From the NCBI GenBank assembly GCA_039621445.1, contig CP154954.1, positions 1,116,001-1,180,000 on the forward strand: a stretch of 64,000 bases of DNA. The letters run 5' to 3'. A program made the position numbers and the translations under genes. This document shows positions 22,360 through 31,067 of this stretch, piece after piece. This DNA is from Euglena gracilis. Its lineage: Eukaryota; Euglenida; Euglenophyceae; Euglenales. The notes below the pieces were generated by a model, which ran no database searches, had not been told where the DNA came from, and saw nothing but the letters and a program-made list of their open reading frames with translations. The number at the start of each line of letters is the position of its first letter. Position 1 is the stretch's first letter.

Positions 22360-22707
22360 ATGGGAGATTTTATTATGTTTTATTTTATGTGCTCAATGGT
22401 TCCCGAAAGGGATTATCAAAAATTAATGGAAGATAAAAAGGAATTAGAAAGAAATGATTATCCTATTTTTAATGAAAAAAAACCTAATGATCAACTTTTT
22501 AGTTGGGAAGATGTTGTTCTGAGAAACGAAATTGCTGAAAAACGTCGCAGAAAACAGTATGGCGAATCATATGAATATGATTCTAAGCAAAGAGAAAAGC
22601 AATTTTATGAGTTTATTGAAAAATTTCTTGAGGAAAAAGGAGTTGAGTTACCGCGTAACTTATACACAGATAATACTATTATAGAAATGCAAAAAACGGA
22701 GGAGTAA
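22360..22707 (+). CDS. orf115/orf110, hypothetical hydrophilic protein (arm A)
   Basis: Unrecognised protein of 115 codons from the first ATG, 110 from the better-supported start at 22375. It is strongly charged (many Lys, Glu and Arg) and probably helical, with no membrane segment. Its start (SMVP) and a DKKELERND...KPNDQLF segment resemble the start and an internal segment of orf351 (EEKKELEIND...KANDQFL), so it may be an internally deleted or recombined relative that lost the putative Rep domain. Identical intact copies stand in A' and A''. It sits inside the cassette period, between R1 and R2. Confidence 0.7.
   Translation: MGDFIMFYFMCSMVPERDYQKLMEDKKELERNDYPIFNEKKPNDQLFSWEDVVLRNEIAEKRRRKQYGESYEYDSKQREKQFYEFIEKFLEEKGVELPRNLYTDNTIIEMQKTEE
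22362..22366 (+). promoter_or_regulatory. GGGAG ribosome-binding site of orf110
   Basis: GGGAG lies 8 bases before the ATG at 22375 and is the exact complement of CTCCC at the 16S 3' end. This favours the ATG at 22375 over the one at 22360, which overlaps the site. Confidence 0.6.
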
Positions 22708-23064
22708 AAAAATTACCTCTGATGTCAATACATACTATTTTCGATTTCAAAGAAAAATATCAATATATTAAATTTTTTATGTATTAAATAACTTGATACA
22801 TAATTATTAGTAGTCACTACGTTTTTTATACGTAATATTATTTCCTTAACACATGGTTTTTTATATAAAAATAGGTCAATTTTTTTTATTTTTTTAAAAA
22901 AAAAAAAATGCTTTGTAGACTATGTGGTAACTACATTTCAGTATCGTAATTAGTACGACAGCTCGAATTTGGGTTTTGCAATTTTTTTTTTCATTTTTTT
23001 TTTTTTTTTGCAAATAGGGGGGGGTTGTTCTAAAATTCGGTGATTTTATTTATGGGAGATTTTT

Positions 23065-23190
23065 ATGCATTCAATAGTGCCGGGTAAAAATTGGCATGTT
23101 TTTATTAAGACAGGATTCGGTAGTTTTGAGGATTTTAACTTATTATTCATCAAAAAAAGCAATTTCTTACATTTTATTTATGATTTTTAG
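23065..23190 (+). pseudogene. truncated 5' copy of orf351 (R2)
   Basis: Same 41-codon fragment as in R1, 560 bases before the complete gene. Confidence 0.75.
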
Positions 23191-23624
23191 GATGTATTTA
23201 TTCAGAAAATTTATTTTTTTCTTTAAGCAAAACTGTGTTATTTTTTTTGCTTATATATTTTTCCTTGATTCCAGAGTTCTTGCAATTTACTTCGGGATTT
23301 TTTAAAATTTAACCTACAACGAAATTGTAGTTAAGATATATTTTAATGATCTATTTTTTTATATTTTTTAAAAAGTTGTTATTTGTTATTATTTTTTTTT
23401 TCAATTAAGATTTTTATATTTTTCACACTCATTTTTTTTTAAAAAAATTATTATTATAGAAAAAAAATCCTTAATTGGTAACGTTGTGATTATGTTACTT
23501 CATCGTAGTGGGTCGCAAGTTCGAATTGAAGGTTTGCAAATTTTTTTTTTCATTTTTTTTTTTTTTTTGCATAATGGAGATATGGAAGTTTGAGGTTTTC
23601 AAAAAATGATTTATTTTTTTATTT

Positions 23625-24680
23625 ATGGGAGATTTTATTATGTATTCAATGGTTCCAGGAAAAAACTGGCATGTTTTTATTAAAACAGGGTTCGGTAGTT
23701 TTGAGGATTTTAACTTATTATTCATCAAAAAGTGGAAAGAGTTAATTAATTATAACTCTATTTCTTTTATTATTTATGGTTTTGATTTGTCTGAAAATAA
23801 TTTAAACAACTTTTGTGAAGTGACTATAGAGGTCTATATAGAATTTAATAAAAATTACCGAAGGCATGGTCTTAAAAAATTATTTTCTTTTGAAAAAAAT
23901 TCTGTTATTGTAGAAAAGGGATCGAGTAGTAAAACTTCACTTGATAATTTTTTTTCTAAAACAGGGAATAAAAACATTGAAGTTTGTTGGTCAGGTGTTC
24001 CAAGGTTTGAAAATGGTTTAAAAAATTCTTTAAGTTTTGATTTTGTTATTAAAAATAATTTATTAAGTCGTGCGCGAAAAGATCATTGTTTTCCTTCGTT
24101 TTTTTCTAAATTGATTTCCAATTCCTCAGAAAATTATTTAAAAGTGAAAGAAAAAATAACAGAAGAGAAAAAGGAATTAGAAATAAATGATTCTAATAAT
24201 TTTTTACACGATCATTTTAATGTTTTGAAAGCTAATGATCAATTTTTAAACATCATTGAAAAATATATAATAGAGTACAAAAATTTGTTTTTTTTAACGA
24301 GTAAAAACGATGCAATAAAACTTCGTTCTATGTTGTTGAAGTATATATCTGAAGTCGCAGTATTAGAAAATAGTATCTCAAATTCTAATATTTCTAATAT
24401 TTTTTTATTTAAGCAAGCTTCTAAGTTTTATAAACATAATTCTTTAAAAAACGATAATTATAAAAACTGGGATTTTAACTGGATTTTTGTGGAAATGCTT
24501 CTTATTTTTTTTCTAGAAAAAGCAAAAAATAAAAAAATTGATAAATTTGAATTATATACTTTAGTGAACAAAGAAATTTATGGTGAAGAACAGTTAGATA
24601 TAATGGTTAAAAACTTTAGAAAAAGAGCTTGTGAAAATGTCGATTTACGGCAGATTCGGTCTTCATTGCCTTGTTTTTGA
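23625..24680 (+). CDS. orf351/346, Rep-like protein with degenerate HUH domain (arm A)
   Basis: No family is certain. The first about 117 residues have the motif order and spacing of CRESS/rolling-circle Rep endonuclease domains: a strand with WHVFIKT (15-21, motif I position), IIYGFDL (49-55), EVTIEVYIEF (65-74, motif II position), GLKKLF (82-87), and GSSSKTSLDNFFSK (99-112, motif III position). The metal-binding His of motif II is Thr and the catalytic Tyr of motif III is Phe, so nicking activity is not expected. The C-terminal 230 residues are Lys/Asn/Phe-rich, with no Walker A motif seen. A plasmid-derived, catalytically dead or retooled DNA-binding protein is my inference. The resemblance could be chance in AT-rich sequence. 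Identical in A' and interrupted in A''. Confidence 0.6.
   Translation: MGDFIMYSMVPGKNWHVFIKTGFGSFEDFNLLFIKKWKELINYNSISFIIYGFDLSENNLNNFCEVTIEVYIEFNKNYRRHGLKKLFSFEKNSVIVEKGSSSKTSLDNFFSKTGNKNIEVCWSGVPRFENGLKNSLSFDFVIKNNLLSRARKDHCFPSFFSKLISNSSENYLKVKEKITEEKKELEINDSNNFLHDHFNVLKANDQFLNIIEKYIIEYKNLFFLTSKNDAIKLRSMLLKYISEVAVLENSISNSNISNIFLFKQASKFYKHNSLKNDNYKNWDFNWIFVEMLLIFFLEKAKNKKIDKFELYTLVNKEIYGEEQLDIMVKNFRKRACENVDLRQIRSSLPCF
23627..23631 (+). promoter_or_regulatory. GGGAG ribosome-binding site of orf346
   Basis: GGGAG stands 8 bases before the ATG at 23640, in the same layout as for orf110, and favours that start (346 codons). Confidence 0.6.
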
Positions 24681-24690
24681 TTTTTATATA

Positions 24691-24695
24691 GGGAG
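24691..24695 (+). promoter_or_regulatory. GGGAG ribosome-binding site of orf42
   Basis: GGGAG 6 bases before the ATG at 24702, just after the orf351 stop. Confidence 0.55.
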
Positions 24696-24701
24696 AAAAG
24701 T

Positions 24702-24830
24702 ATGACAAAAAAAGAAGAAAAAAATTTAAATAATACAAAAATCAATTTAACAGTAAAAAAAATTTATAAAAAATATTGTTCTTATAAAGCACAATATGAT
24801 GAAAAAAACCTGGACCAAAAATTTAGTTGA
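24702..24830 (+). CDS. orf42, small basic protein (arm A)
   Basis: 42 codons, very Lys/Asn rich (starts MTKKEEKNLNN), placed 21 bases after the orf351 stop with its own ribosome-binding site, so it could be translated from the same mRNA. It may be the 5' remnant of a longer gene, because the sequence that follows contains further broken coding fragments. Too short to assign. Confidence 0.45.
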   Translation: MTKKEEKNLNNTKINLTVKKIYKKYCSYKAQYDEKNLDQKFS

Positions 24831-25152
24831 AAGCTTTTTTTTTTTATCATTGAAAATGGGCATATTTTAAACGTAGTAGAAGTAGAATATTTTTCTTAAA
24901 GCGTGTCAAAAAAATCGATTAATTAAAATATAGTGTCATGGAAAATGTGATTATTCTATCACTTATTTAAATATGCTTTTTTATCAATGTCAATTTGTAG
25001 AATAATTGGCGTTTTTTTTGATGGAGTATAGTGAGTTTGCCTACTTTTTACCTTATTAAATTAATAAATTTAAAATTGACTTATTAAAAACTTATAGGGA
25101 GTAAATATTAAGGAAGTACCTTATCAGGATTTTGATAAGTATTCTCACTATT
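24831..25152. other. non-coding or decayed stretch after orf42
   Basis: AT-rich, with stops in all frames. It contains GATAGAATAATCAC-like inverted motifs and a second CTTATAGGGAGTAA that looks like a ribosome-binding site without a following ATG. Confidence 0.4.
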
Positions 25153-25593
25153 GAGGTTAAATATGGATTAGTTGATTATGCGTTAGTACGAGAATTTCAT
25201 AGAACAGGTGGACCCTCATGTGCATTCGTATTTTATTAAAGAAGTCGATACTAAATTGGCAAATTTTTTCGATATATCTATTGATTCTAAAATTTATAGG
25301 CCAGAGTTAACAATGAGAAAGATTTGCTCGACTATTTAATAAAACAAATATTTAACTTTGTGGATGCTTCAGAAAATTTCATGGCTTCGGAATCAATTCT
25401 TAAAAAATATGGTAAATATTTTCAATATCTTCCTTTGGAAGAAAGGATGATTGAATTAGTGAAAAAAGGGGACATAGAAAATGCTATGTTACTGTTTGAA
25501 AAAGAAAAACCTTCAGAATTTGTATATAAGGGCGACGCTATTGAACGTCAATTAAGAAACATATATTTAAGTACGAGATTAGGTGTGAAATAA
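25153..25593 (+). pseudogene. decayed gene ending in orf89 (arm A)
   Basis: Three overlapping frames look like one protein split by frameshifts: 25153-25239 (EVKYGLVDYALVREFH), 25208-25339 (HVHSYFIKEVDTKLANFFDIS) and 25300-25593 (DLLDYLIKQIFNFVD... to STRLGVK). The last, 89 codons from a TTG at 25324, has normal amphipathic composition with LPLEERMIELVKKGDIENAM. The breaks are identical in all three arms, so they are not random single-copy errors; decay, or short Euglena-type group III introns, would explain them. Function unknown. Confidence 0.55.
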
Positions 25594-25638
25594 AAAATTA
25601 ATTTTAATGAATACATAATACCCAAAGACTTAAGGTGG

Positions 25639-25983
25639 ATGTTGGATATTTATGAATCCCATCTAAATATGGGTAAAAATAAGGTATTTTTAATTTTAGG
25701 CAGTGAACATAGATATTTAATCGATTTTTTCGAATCTTATTTGCAATTTAAAGGCTTTTATCCTTTAGTAGTTAAGAAATCCAAGGATTTACTGAAATTA
25801 AACAATACTTATCATTATGATGCGATAATTTTTGTCAACTCAAATATCCTTGAATATCAAAATGTAAATGAGATAAAAAACATGTTCAACTCTTTAGAAA
25901 CGACGTTAACTGCTTATTATGGAATATCTTTGATAAAGGTAGGGTCGTGGATTAAAGCCTTTCGTTCAACTTGCATGTGTTAA
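25639..25983 (+). CDS. orf114, receiver-like alpha/beta protein remnant (arm A)
   Basis: 114 codons. KNKVFLILGSEHRYLIDFFESYLQFKGFYPLVV followed by YDAIIFVN has the pattern of the first half of a response-regulator receiver domain, but the acidic pocket is GSE and the phospho-acceptor Asp position is not conserved. The frame then runs through the trnI remnant and an antisense 16S fragment, so its last about 25 codons are not ancestral. In A' one extra A shifts the frame. A degenerate domain is an inference; the fragment could be unrelated. Confidence 0.45.
   Translation: MLDIYESHLNMGKNKVFLILGSEHRYLIDFFESYLQFKGFYPLVVKKSKDLLKLNNTYHYDAIIFVNSNILEYQNVNEIKNMFNSLETTLTAYYGISLIKVGSWIKAFRSTCMC
25926..25957 (+). 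pseudogene. trnI(GAU) remnant, arm A
   Basis: TTTGATAAAGGTAGGGTCGTGG matches the leader trnI remnant with one substitution. The similarity starts only a few bases earlier, so the orf cluster abuts a tRNA remnant here. Confidence 0.65.
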
Positions 25984-25988
25984 GCATA
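25960..25988 (-). other. 29-base antisense 16S 5' fragment in the leader
   Basis: These bases are the exact reverse complement of 26195-26223 inside the 16S 5' domain. The two can pair over 29 bp around a loop of about 206 bases containing the trnW remnant and the 16S 5' end. The fragment is present in all three arms and absent from the tandem-type leaders. Confidence 0.85.
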
Positions 25989-26016
25989 GCTAAATATTGC
26001 TTTTCGTTAAAATTGT

Positions 26017-26070
26017 AAGGCGTAGGTCTCCAAAACCTGATGTAGTAGGTTCGAATCCTACAAAGCGCGC
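26017..26070 (+). pseudogene. trnW(CCA) remnant, arm A leader
   Basis: Same truncated trnW as elsewhere, 84 bases before the 16S 5' end. Confidence 0.85.
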
Positions 26071-26153
26071 TTTTAGTGTACACATTATAGTAAATGTGCC
26101 CCTTGCTTGGTCACCAAGAGGGTGAAAGGATTTGACCAACTTTGATGTTTTGG

Positions 26154-26894
26154 AAATGACGAGTTTGATCCTTGCTCAGGGTGAACGCTGGCGGTATGCT
26201 TAACACATGCAAGTTGAACGAAATTACTAGCAATAGTAATTTAGTGGCGGACGGGTGAGTAATATGTAAGAATCTGCGCTTGGGTGAGGAATAACAGATG
26301 GAAACGTTTGCTAATGCCTCATAATTTACTAGATCTATGTGAGTAGCTAGTTAAAGAGAATTTCGCCTAGGCATGAGCTTGCATCTGATTAGCTTGTTGG
26401 TGAGGTAAAGGCTTACCAAGGCGACGATCAGTAGCTGATTTGAGAGGATGATCAGCCACACTGGGATTGAGAACGGAACAGACTTTTACGGAAGGCAGCA
26501 GTGAGGAATTTTCCGCAATGGGCGCAAGCCTGACGGAGCAATACCGCGTGAAGGAAGAAGGCCTTTGGGTTGTAAACTTCTTTTCTCAAAGAAGAAGAAA
26601 TGACGGTATTTGAGGAATAAGCATCGGCTAATTCCGTGCCAGCAGCCGCGGTAATACGGGAGATGCGAGCGTTATCCGGAATTATTGGGCGTAAAGAGTT
26701 TGTAGGCGGTCAAGTGTGTTTAATGTTAAAAGTCAAAGCTTAACTTTGGAAGGGCATTAAAAACTGCTAGACTTGAGTATGGTAGGGGTGAAGGGAATTT
26801 CCAGTGTAGCGGTGAAATGCGTAGAGATTGGAAAGAACACCAATGGCGAAGGCACTTTTCTAGGCCAATACTGACGCTGAGAAACGAAAGCTGA

Positions 26895-26926
<32 letters not shown>

Positions 26927-27019
26927 TTGGCCGTAAACTATGGATACTAAGTGGTGCTGAAAGTGCACTGCTGTAGTTAACACGTTAAGTATCCCGCCTG
27001 GGGAGTACGCTTGCACAAG

Positions 27020-27100
<81 letters not shown>

Positions 27101-27168
27101 AGGATTTGACAGGATCTAGGAGGAAGTTTGAAAGAACGCAGTACCTTCGGGTATCTAGACACAGGTGG

Positions 27169-27220
<52 letters not shown>

Positions 27221-27480
27221 CCTTTTTTTTAATTAACGCTTGTCATTTAGAAATACTGCTGGTTATTACCAGAGGAAGGTGAGGACGACGTCAAGTCATC
27301 ATGCCCCTTATATCCTGGGCTACACACGTGCTACAATGGTTAAGACAATAAGTTGCAATTTTGTGAAAATGAGCTAATCTTAAAACTTAGCCTAAGTTCG
27401 GATTGTAGGCTGAAACTCGCCTACATGAAGCCGGAATCGCTAGTAATCGCCGGTCAGCTATACGGCGGTGAATACGTTCT

Positions 27481-27517
<37 letters not shown>

Positions 27518-27640
27518 TGGCTGTGCCCGAAGTTATTATCTTGCCTGAAAAGAGGGAAATACCTAAGGCCTGGCTGGTGACTGGGGTGAAGTCGTAACAA
27601 GGTAGCCGTACTGGAAGGTGTGGCTGGAACAACTCCCTTT
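26154..27640 (+). rRNA. rrn16: 16S rRNA (operon O4, arm A)
   Basis: 1487-base gene of the arm allele: GACTTTTACGG, GAAGAAGGCC and TTACCAGAGG replace the tandem-type bases. It lacks GAGCGCAAC (junction at about 27222). Its leader has no TATAAT promoter like that of O1, O2 and O7, so its transcription would need a start within the orf cluster or read-through. Confidence 0.96.
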
Positions 27641-27723
27641 AGTTTTTTAACTAAAAAAATGTATAGATTGAAAACAATGAAAAATAAAAAAAATAAGTAG
27701 GGAAACCTCTTATTTTTCCAAGA

Positions 27724-27797
27724 GGGCTATTAGCTCAGTTGGTTAGAGCATACCCTTGATAAGGGTAAGGTCGCTAGTTCAAGTCTAGCATGGCCCT
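27724..27797 (+). tRNA. trnI-GAU: tRNA-Ile (GAU)
   Basis: Identical to 4744-4817; operon O4. Confidence 0.97.
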
Positions 27798-27806
27798 CTT
27801 GGTTTT

Positions 27807-27879
27807 GGGGGTATAGCTCAGTTGGTAGAGCGCTGCCTTTGCAAGGCAGATGTCAGCGGTTCGAGTCCGCTTATCTCCA
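27807..27879 (+). tRNA. trnA-UGC: tRNA-Ala (UGC)
   Basis: Identical to 4662-4734; operon O4. Confidence 0.97.
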
Positions 27880-29817
27880 AAAAGGTTTTGATGTAGGTTC
27901 AAATGAACAAGGGCTTATGCGGGATTGCTTGGCATTTAGAGTCGAAGAAGGGCGTAGAAATTAACGATATGCTTTAGGGAGCTAAAGACGAGCTTTAATC
28001 TAAAGATTCCCGAATGGGGCAACCTATTACTTTAACATTACAATGAAATGGTATACAAATAATGTAGAGAACTTGGTGAACTGAAACATCTTAGTAGCCG
28101 AAGGAAAAGAAAGCAAAAGCGATTTTCTTATTAGTGGCGAGCTAACGGAAATCAGCCTAAACCTTTATGGGTGTTGTGGGTATATTATAATTACTGAAAA
28201 AGATAGAGAATTTGTTGAAAACAAAATCAAAGAGGGTTTTAAATCCCGTATTTGTTTTTAAAAAGTAATTTTTGATTTTCCCGAGTAGCATAGAGCACGT
28301 GGAATTCTGTGTGAATCAGCGAGGACCATCTCGTAAGGCTAAATACTCCTAAATGACCGATAGTGTACGAGTACCGTGAGGGAAAGCTGAAATAGAACAC
28401 TGAGAAGTGAGTGAAATAGAATATGAAAGCATAAGTTTACAAGCAGTAGGAGATCTATTTAAAGATTGACTGTGTGCCTGTTGAAGAATGAGCCGGCGAC
28501 TTATAGGTGATGGCAAGGTTAAGGTTTTTCCGGAGCCATAGTGAAATCGAGCTTAAATAAAGCGAAAAACTTTCTTCTTGAAAGTTTATGTCATTGCTTA
28601 TAGACCCGAACCCAGGTGATCTAATCATGGTCAGGTTGAAGTTTTGGTAAAACAGAATGGAGGACCGAACCCACCAATGTTGAAAAATTGGGGGATGAAC
28701 TGTGATTAGGGGAGAAATTCCAATCGAACTTGGAGCTAGCTGGATCTCTTCGAAATGCGTTGAGGCGCAGCGTTTAATTATGGTAAACATTAGGGGTAAA
28801 GCACTGTTTCGATGCGGGCTATGAAAATGGTACCAAGTTGTGGCAAACTCTGAATACTAAGTTATATTTCAATTAATCAGTGAGACAGTGGGGGATAAGC
28901 TTCATTGTCAAGAGGGAAACAGCCCAGATCACTACTTAAGGCCCCTAAATAATTACTAAGTGGTAAAGGATGTACTATTACATAGACAACCAGGAGGTTG
29001 GCTTAGAAGCAGCCATTCCTTTAAAAAGTGCGTAATAGCTTACTGGTCAAGTGATAGTGCGCCGAAAATGAACGGGACTAAGTAATTTGCCGAAGGTGTG
29101 AGAGAAATCGGTAGAAGAGCGTTCTGTGTTGAAGAGAAGGAATAGTGAAAATAGTTCTGGATTAAACAGAAGTGAGAATGTCGGCTTAAGTAACGAAAAC
29201 ATTGGTGAAAATCCTATGCTCCGAAAACCTAAGGTTTCCTTAGCCAGGTTCGTCCTCTAAGGGTTAGTCAGGTCCTAAAATAAGGTTTAACAACGTAAAT
29301 TGATGGATGACAGGTTAATATTCCTGTACCGAATGCTCACTTGTAAGGAGTGACGAAAAAGGCTAGATCGGCCACGTGATGGTTTGTGGTTTAAGGGTTC
29401 AAGAGGTATCAAATATTAAAAAAAATATTTTGTCTTAAGGCCTGAATAGTATAAATACTACGGTATTGAAAGTGATTGATGTCATGTTTCCAAGAAAAAC
29501 TTTTGTTTATGTATAGTGAGCTCGCCTGTACCGTAAACTGACACAGGTAGGTTAGTAGAATATACTAAGGAGCGCGAGATAACTCTTTCTAAGGAACTCG
29601 GCAAAATGACTTCGTAACTTCGGAAGAAGAAGTACCTCTAATGAGGTGGCAGAAAAGAGGTCCAAGCGACTGCTTACCAAAAGCACAGGTCTCCGCGAAG
29701 TTGAAAAACCATGTATGGGGGCCGAGGCCTGCTCAGTGCAGGAAGGTTAAAGAAATTGGTTAGCGTAAGCAAAGCTAGTGACTGAAGCCCCTGTGAACAG
29801 CGGCAATAACTATAATT

Positions 29818-29870
<53 letters not shown>

Positions 29871-30358
29871 TTAACGATTTGGACACTGTCTCAGAAAGAG
29901 ACTCGGTGAAATAGAATTGACTGTGAAGATGCGGTCTACTTGCACTTGGACAGAAAGACCCTATGAAGCTTTACTGTATCCTGAAATTGGTTTCGGGCTT
30001 TTTTTGCGCAGAATAGGTGGGAGGCTATGATCTTGTCTTTTGGGATACGGGGAGCCGAAAAATGAGATACCACTCTGAGAAAGCTAGAAATCTAATCTTA
30101 ATCTTATGTACAATCATGATAATTGACAGTTTCAGGCGGGCAGTTTTACTGGGGCGGTAGCCTCCTAAAAAGTAACGGAGGCGTACAAAGGTTTTCTCAG
30201 GCTAGACGGAAATTAGTTGTGGAGTGTAAAGGCATAAGAAAGCTTGACTGTGAGACTTATAAGTCAAACAGAGACTAAAGTCGGTCTTAGTGACCCGACG
30301 GTGCTGTATGGAAAGGCCGTCGTAAACAGATAAAAGTTACTCTAGGGATAACAGGCTG

Positions 30359-30418
<60 letters not shown>

Positions 30419-30435
30419 ACCTGGGGCGGTAGTAC

Positions 30436-30470
<35 letters not shown>

Positions 30471-30784
30471 TACGTGAGCTGGGTTCAGAACGTCGAGAGA
30501 CAGTTCGGTCCATATCCGGTGTGAGCGTTAGAGTATTGAAAGGCGCTTTCCTTAGTACGAGAGGACCGGGAAGGACGCACCACTGATGTACCAGTTTTTG
30601 TGCCAACAGAATACGCTGGGTAGTCAAGTGCGGAGTGGATAACTGCTGAAAGCATATAAGTAGGAAGCCCACCTTAAGATAAGTACTCTTCATAGGTCAC
30701 GGTAAGACGAACCGTTTGATAGGTATTAGGTGTACAATTGGTAACAATTTTAGCCGAGATATACTAACCGACCGAAAATTTTTT
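27880..30784 (+). rRNA. rrn23: 23S rRNA (operon O4, arm A)
   Basis: Full-length copy with no truncation, lacking the extra CT of O2. Confidence 0.95.
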
Positions 30785-30862
30785 CCTATATGAAAACAAA
30801 ACATTTATTTTTACTTGTCACTTTTTTAAGATTTAAAAGTTTCTTGAATGAACTTTTATTTT

Positions 30863-30975
30863 AGGGTGCTCTTGTCTTTATGGATCCACTTAAAACATTT
30901 CGAACTTGCAAGTTAAACATAAAGGGTAAATAGATACTTGAAAGGTTACTTTCCGGGAAAAGATTTTAGTGCCCT
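30863..30975 (+). rRNA. rrn5: 5S rRNA (operon O4)
   Basis: Complete 113-base gene. It is the only 5S between the two convergent 23S genes O4 and O5. Confidence 0.85.
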
Positions 30976-31030
30976 TATGGGAAGTTTAATTTATTTAATT
31001 GTCTCTTAGTGAGTTTATTTATTAATATTA

Positions 31031-31045
31031 ACTCGATTTTCGAGT
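31031..31045 (+). terminator. hairpin after 5S of operon O4
   Basis: ACTCGA-TTT-TCGAGT then AATTTTTAT; 16 bases later the sequence turns into the inverted arm A'. Confidence 0.5.
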
Positions 31046-31060
31046 AATTTTTATGACTGC

Positions 31061-31067
31061 CTTTACG
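31061..31067. other. inversion junction A/A'
   Basis: Up to about 31061 the sequence follows the normal post-5S leader (TTTATGACTGCC); from 31066 it is the 3' end of 23S in reverse. The normal continuation GTTACG and the junction TTTACG share a few bases, so the join has microhomology. Confidence 0.85.

Larger units (their letters stand above)
21464..22403 (+). repeat. cassette repeat R1, arm A
   Basis: About 0.94 kb repeated as R2 at 22735 (period 1271 bases). Order: hairpin TATGTAT/ATACATA; odd palindrome GTAGTCACTAC; GTAATATTA; a T/D-loop-like remnant followed by poly-T; a GGGAG site and a 41-codon truncated copy of the orf351 start; a fragment like the orf381 start (FMIFRMYLFRKF); the CTTGATTC module with hairpin CTACAA-CGAAA-TTGTAG; a second tRNA-like remnant; poly-T; and the GGGAG start of the next orf. 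The order suggests tandem, rearranged copies of a once circular unit. Confidence 0.8.
22735..23656 (+). repeat. cassette repeat R2, arm A
   Basis: Second tandem copy of the R1 cassette, leading into orf351 in place of orf110. R1 and R2 differ mainly in lengths of T and A runs. Confidence 0.8.

Noticed and set aside
24300-24680. A helicase (Walker A) domain in the C-terminal part of orf351
   Set aside because: No GxxxxGK[ST] motif is present; GSSSKTS lies in the N-terminal part and fits the motif III region better.
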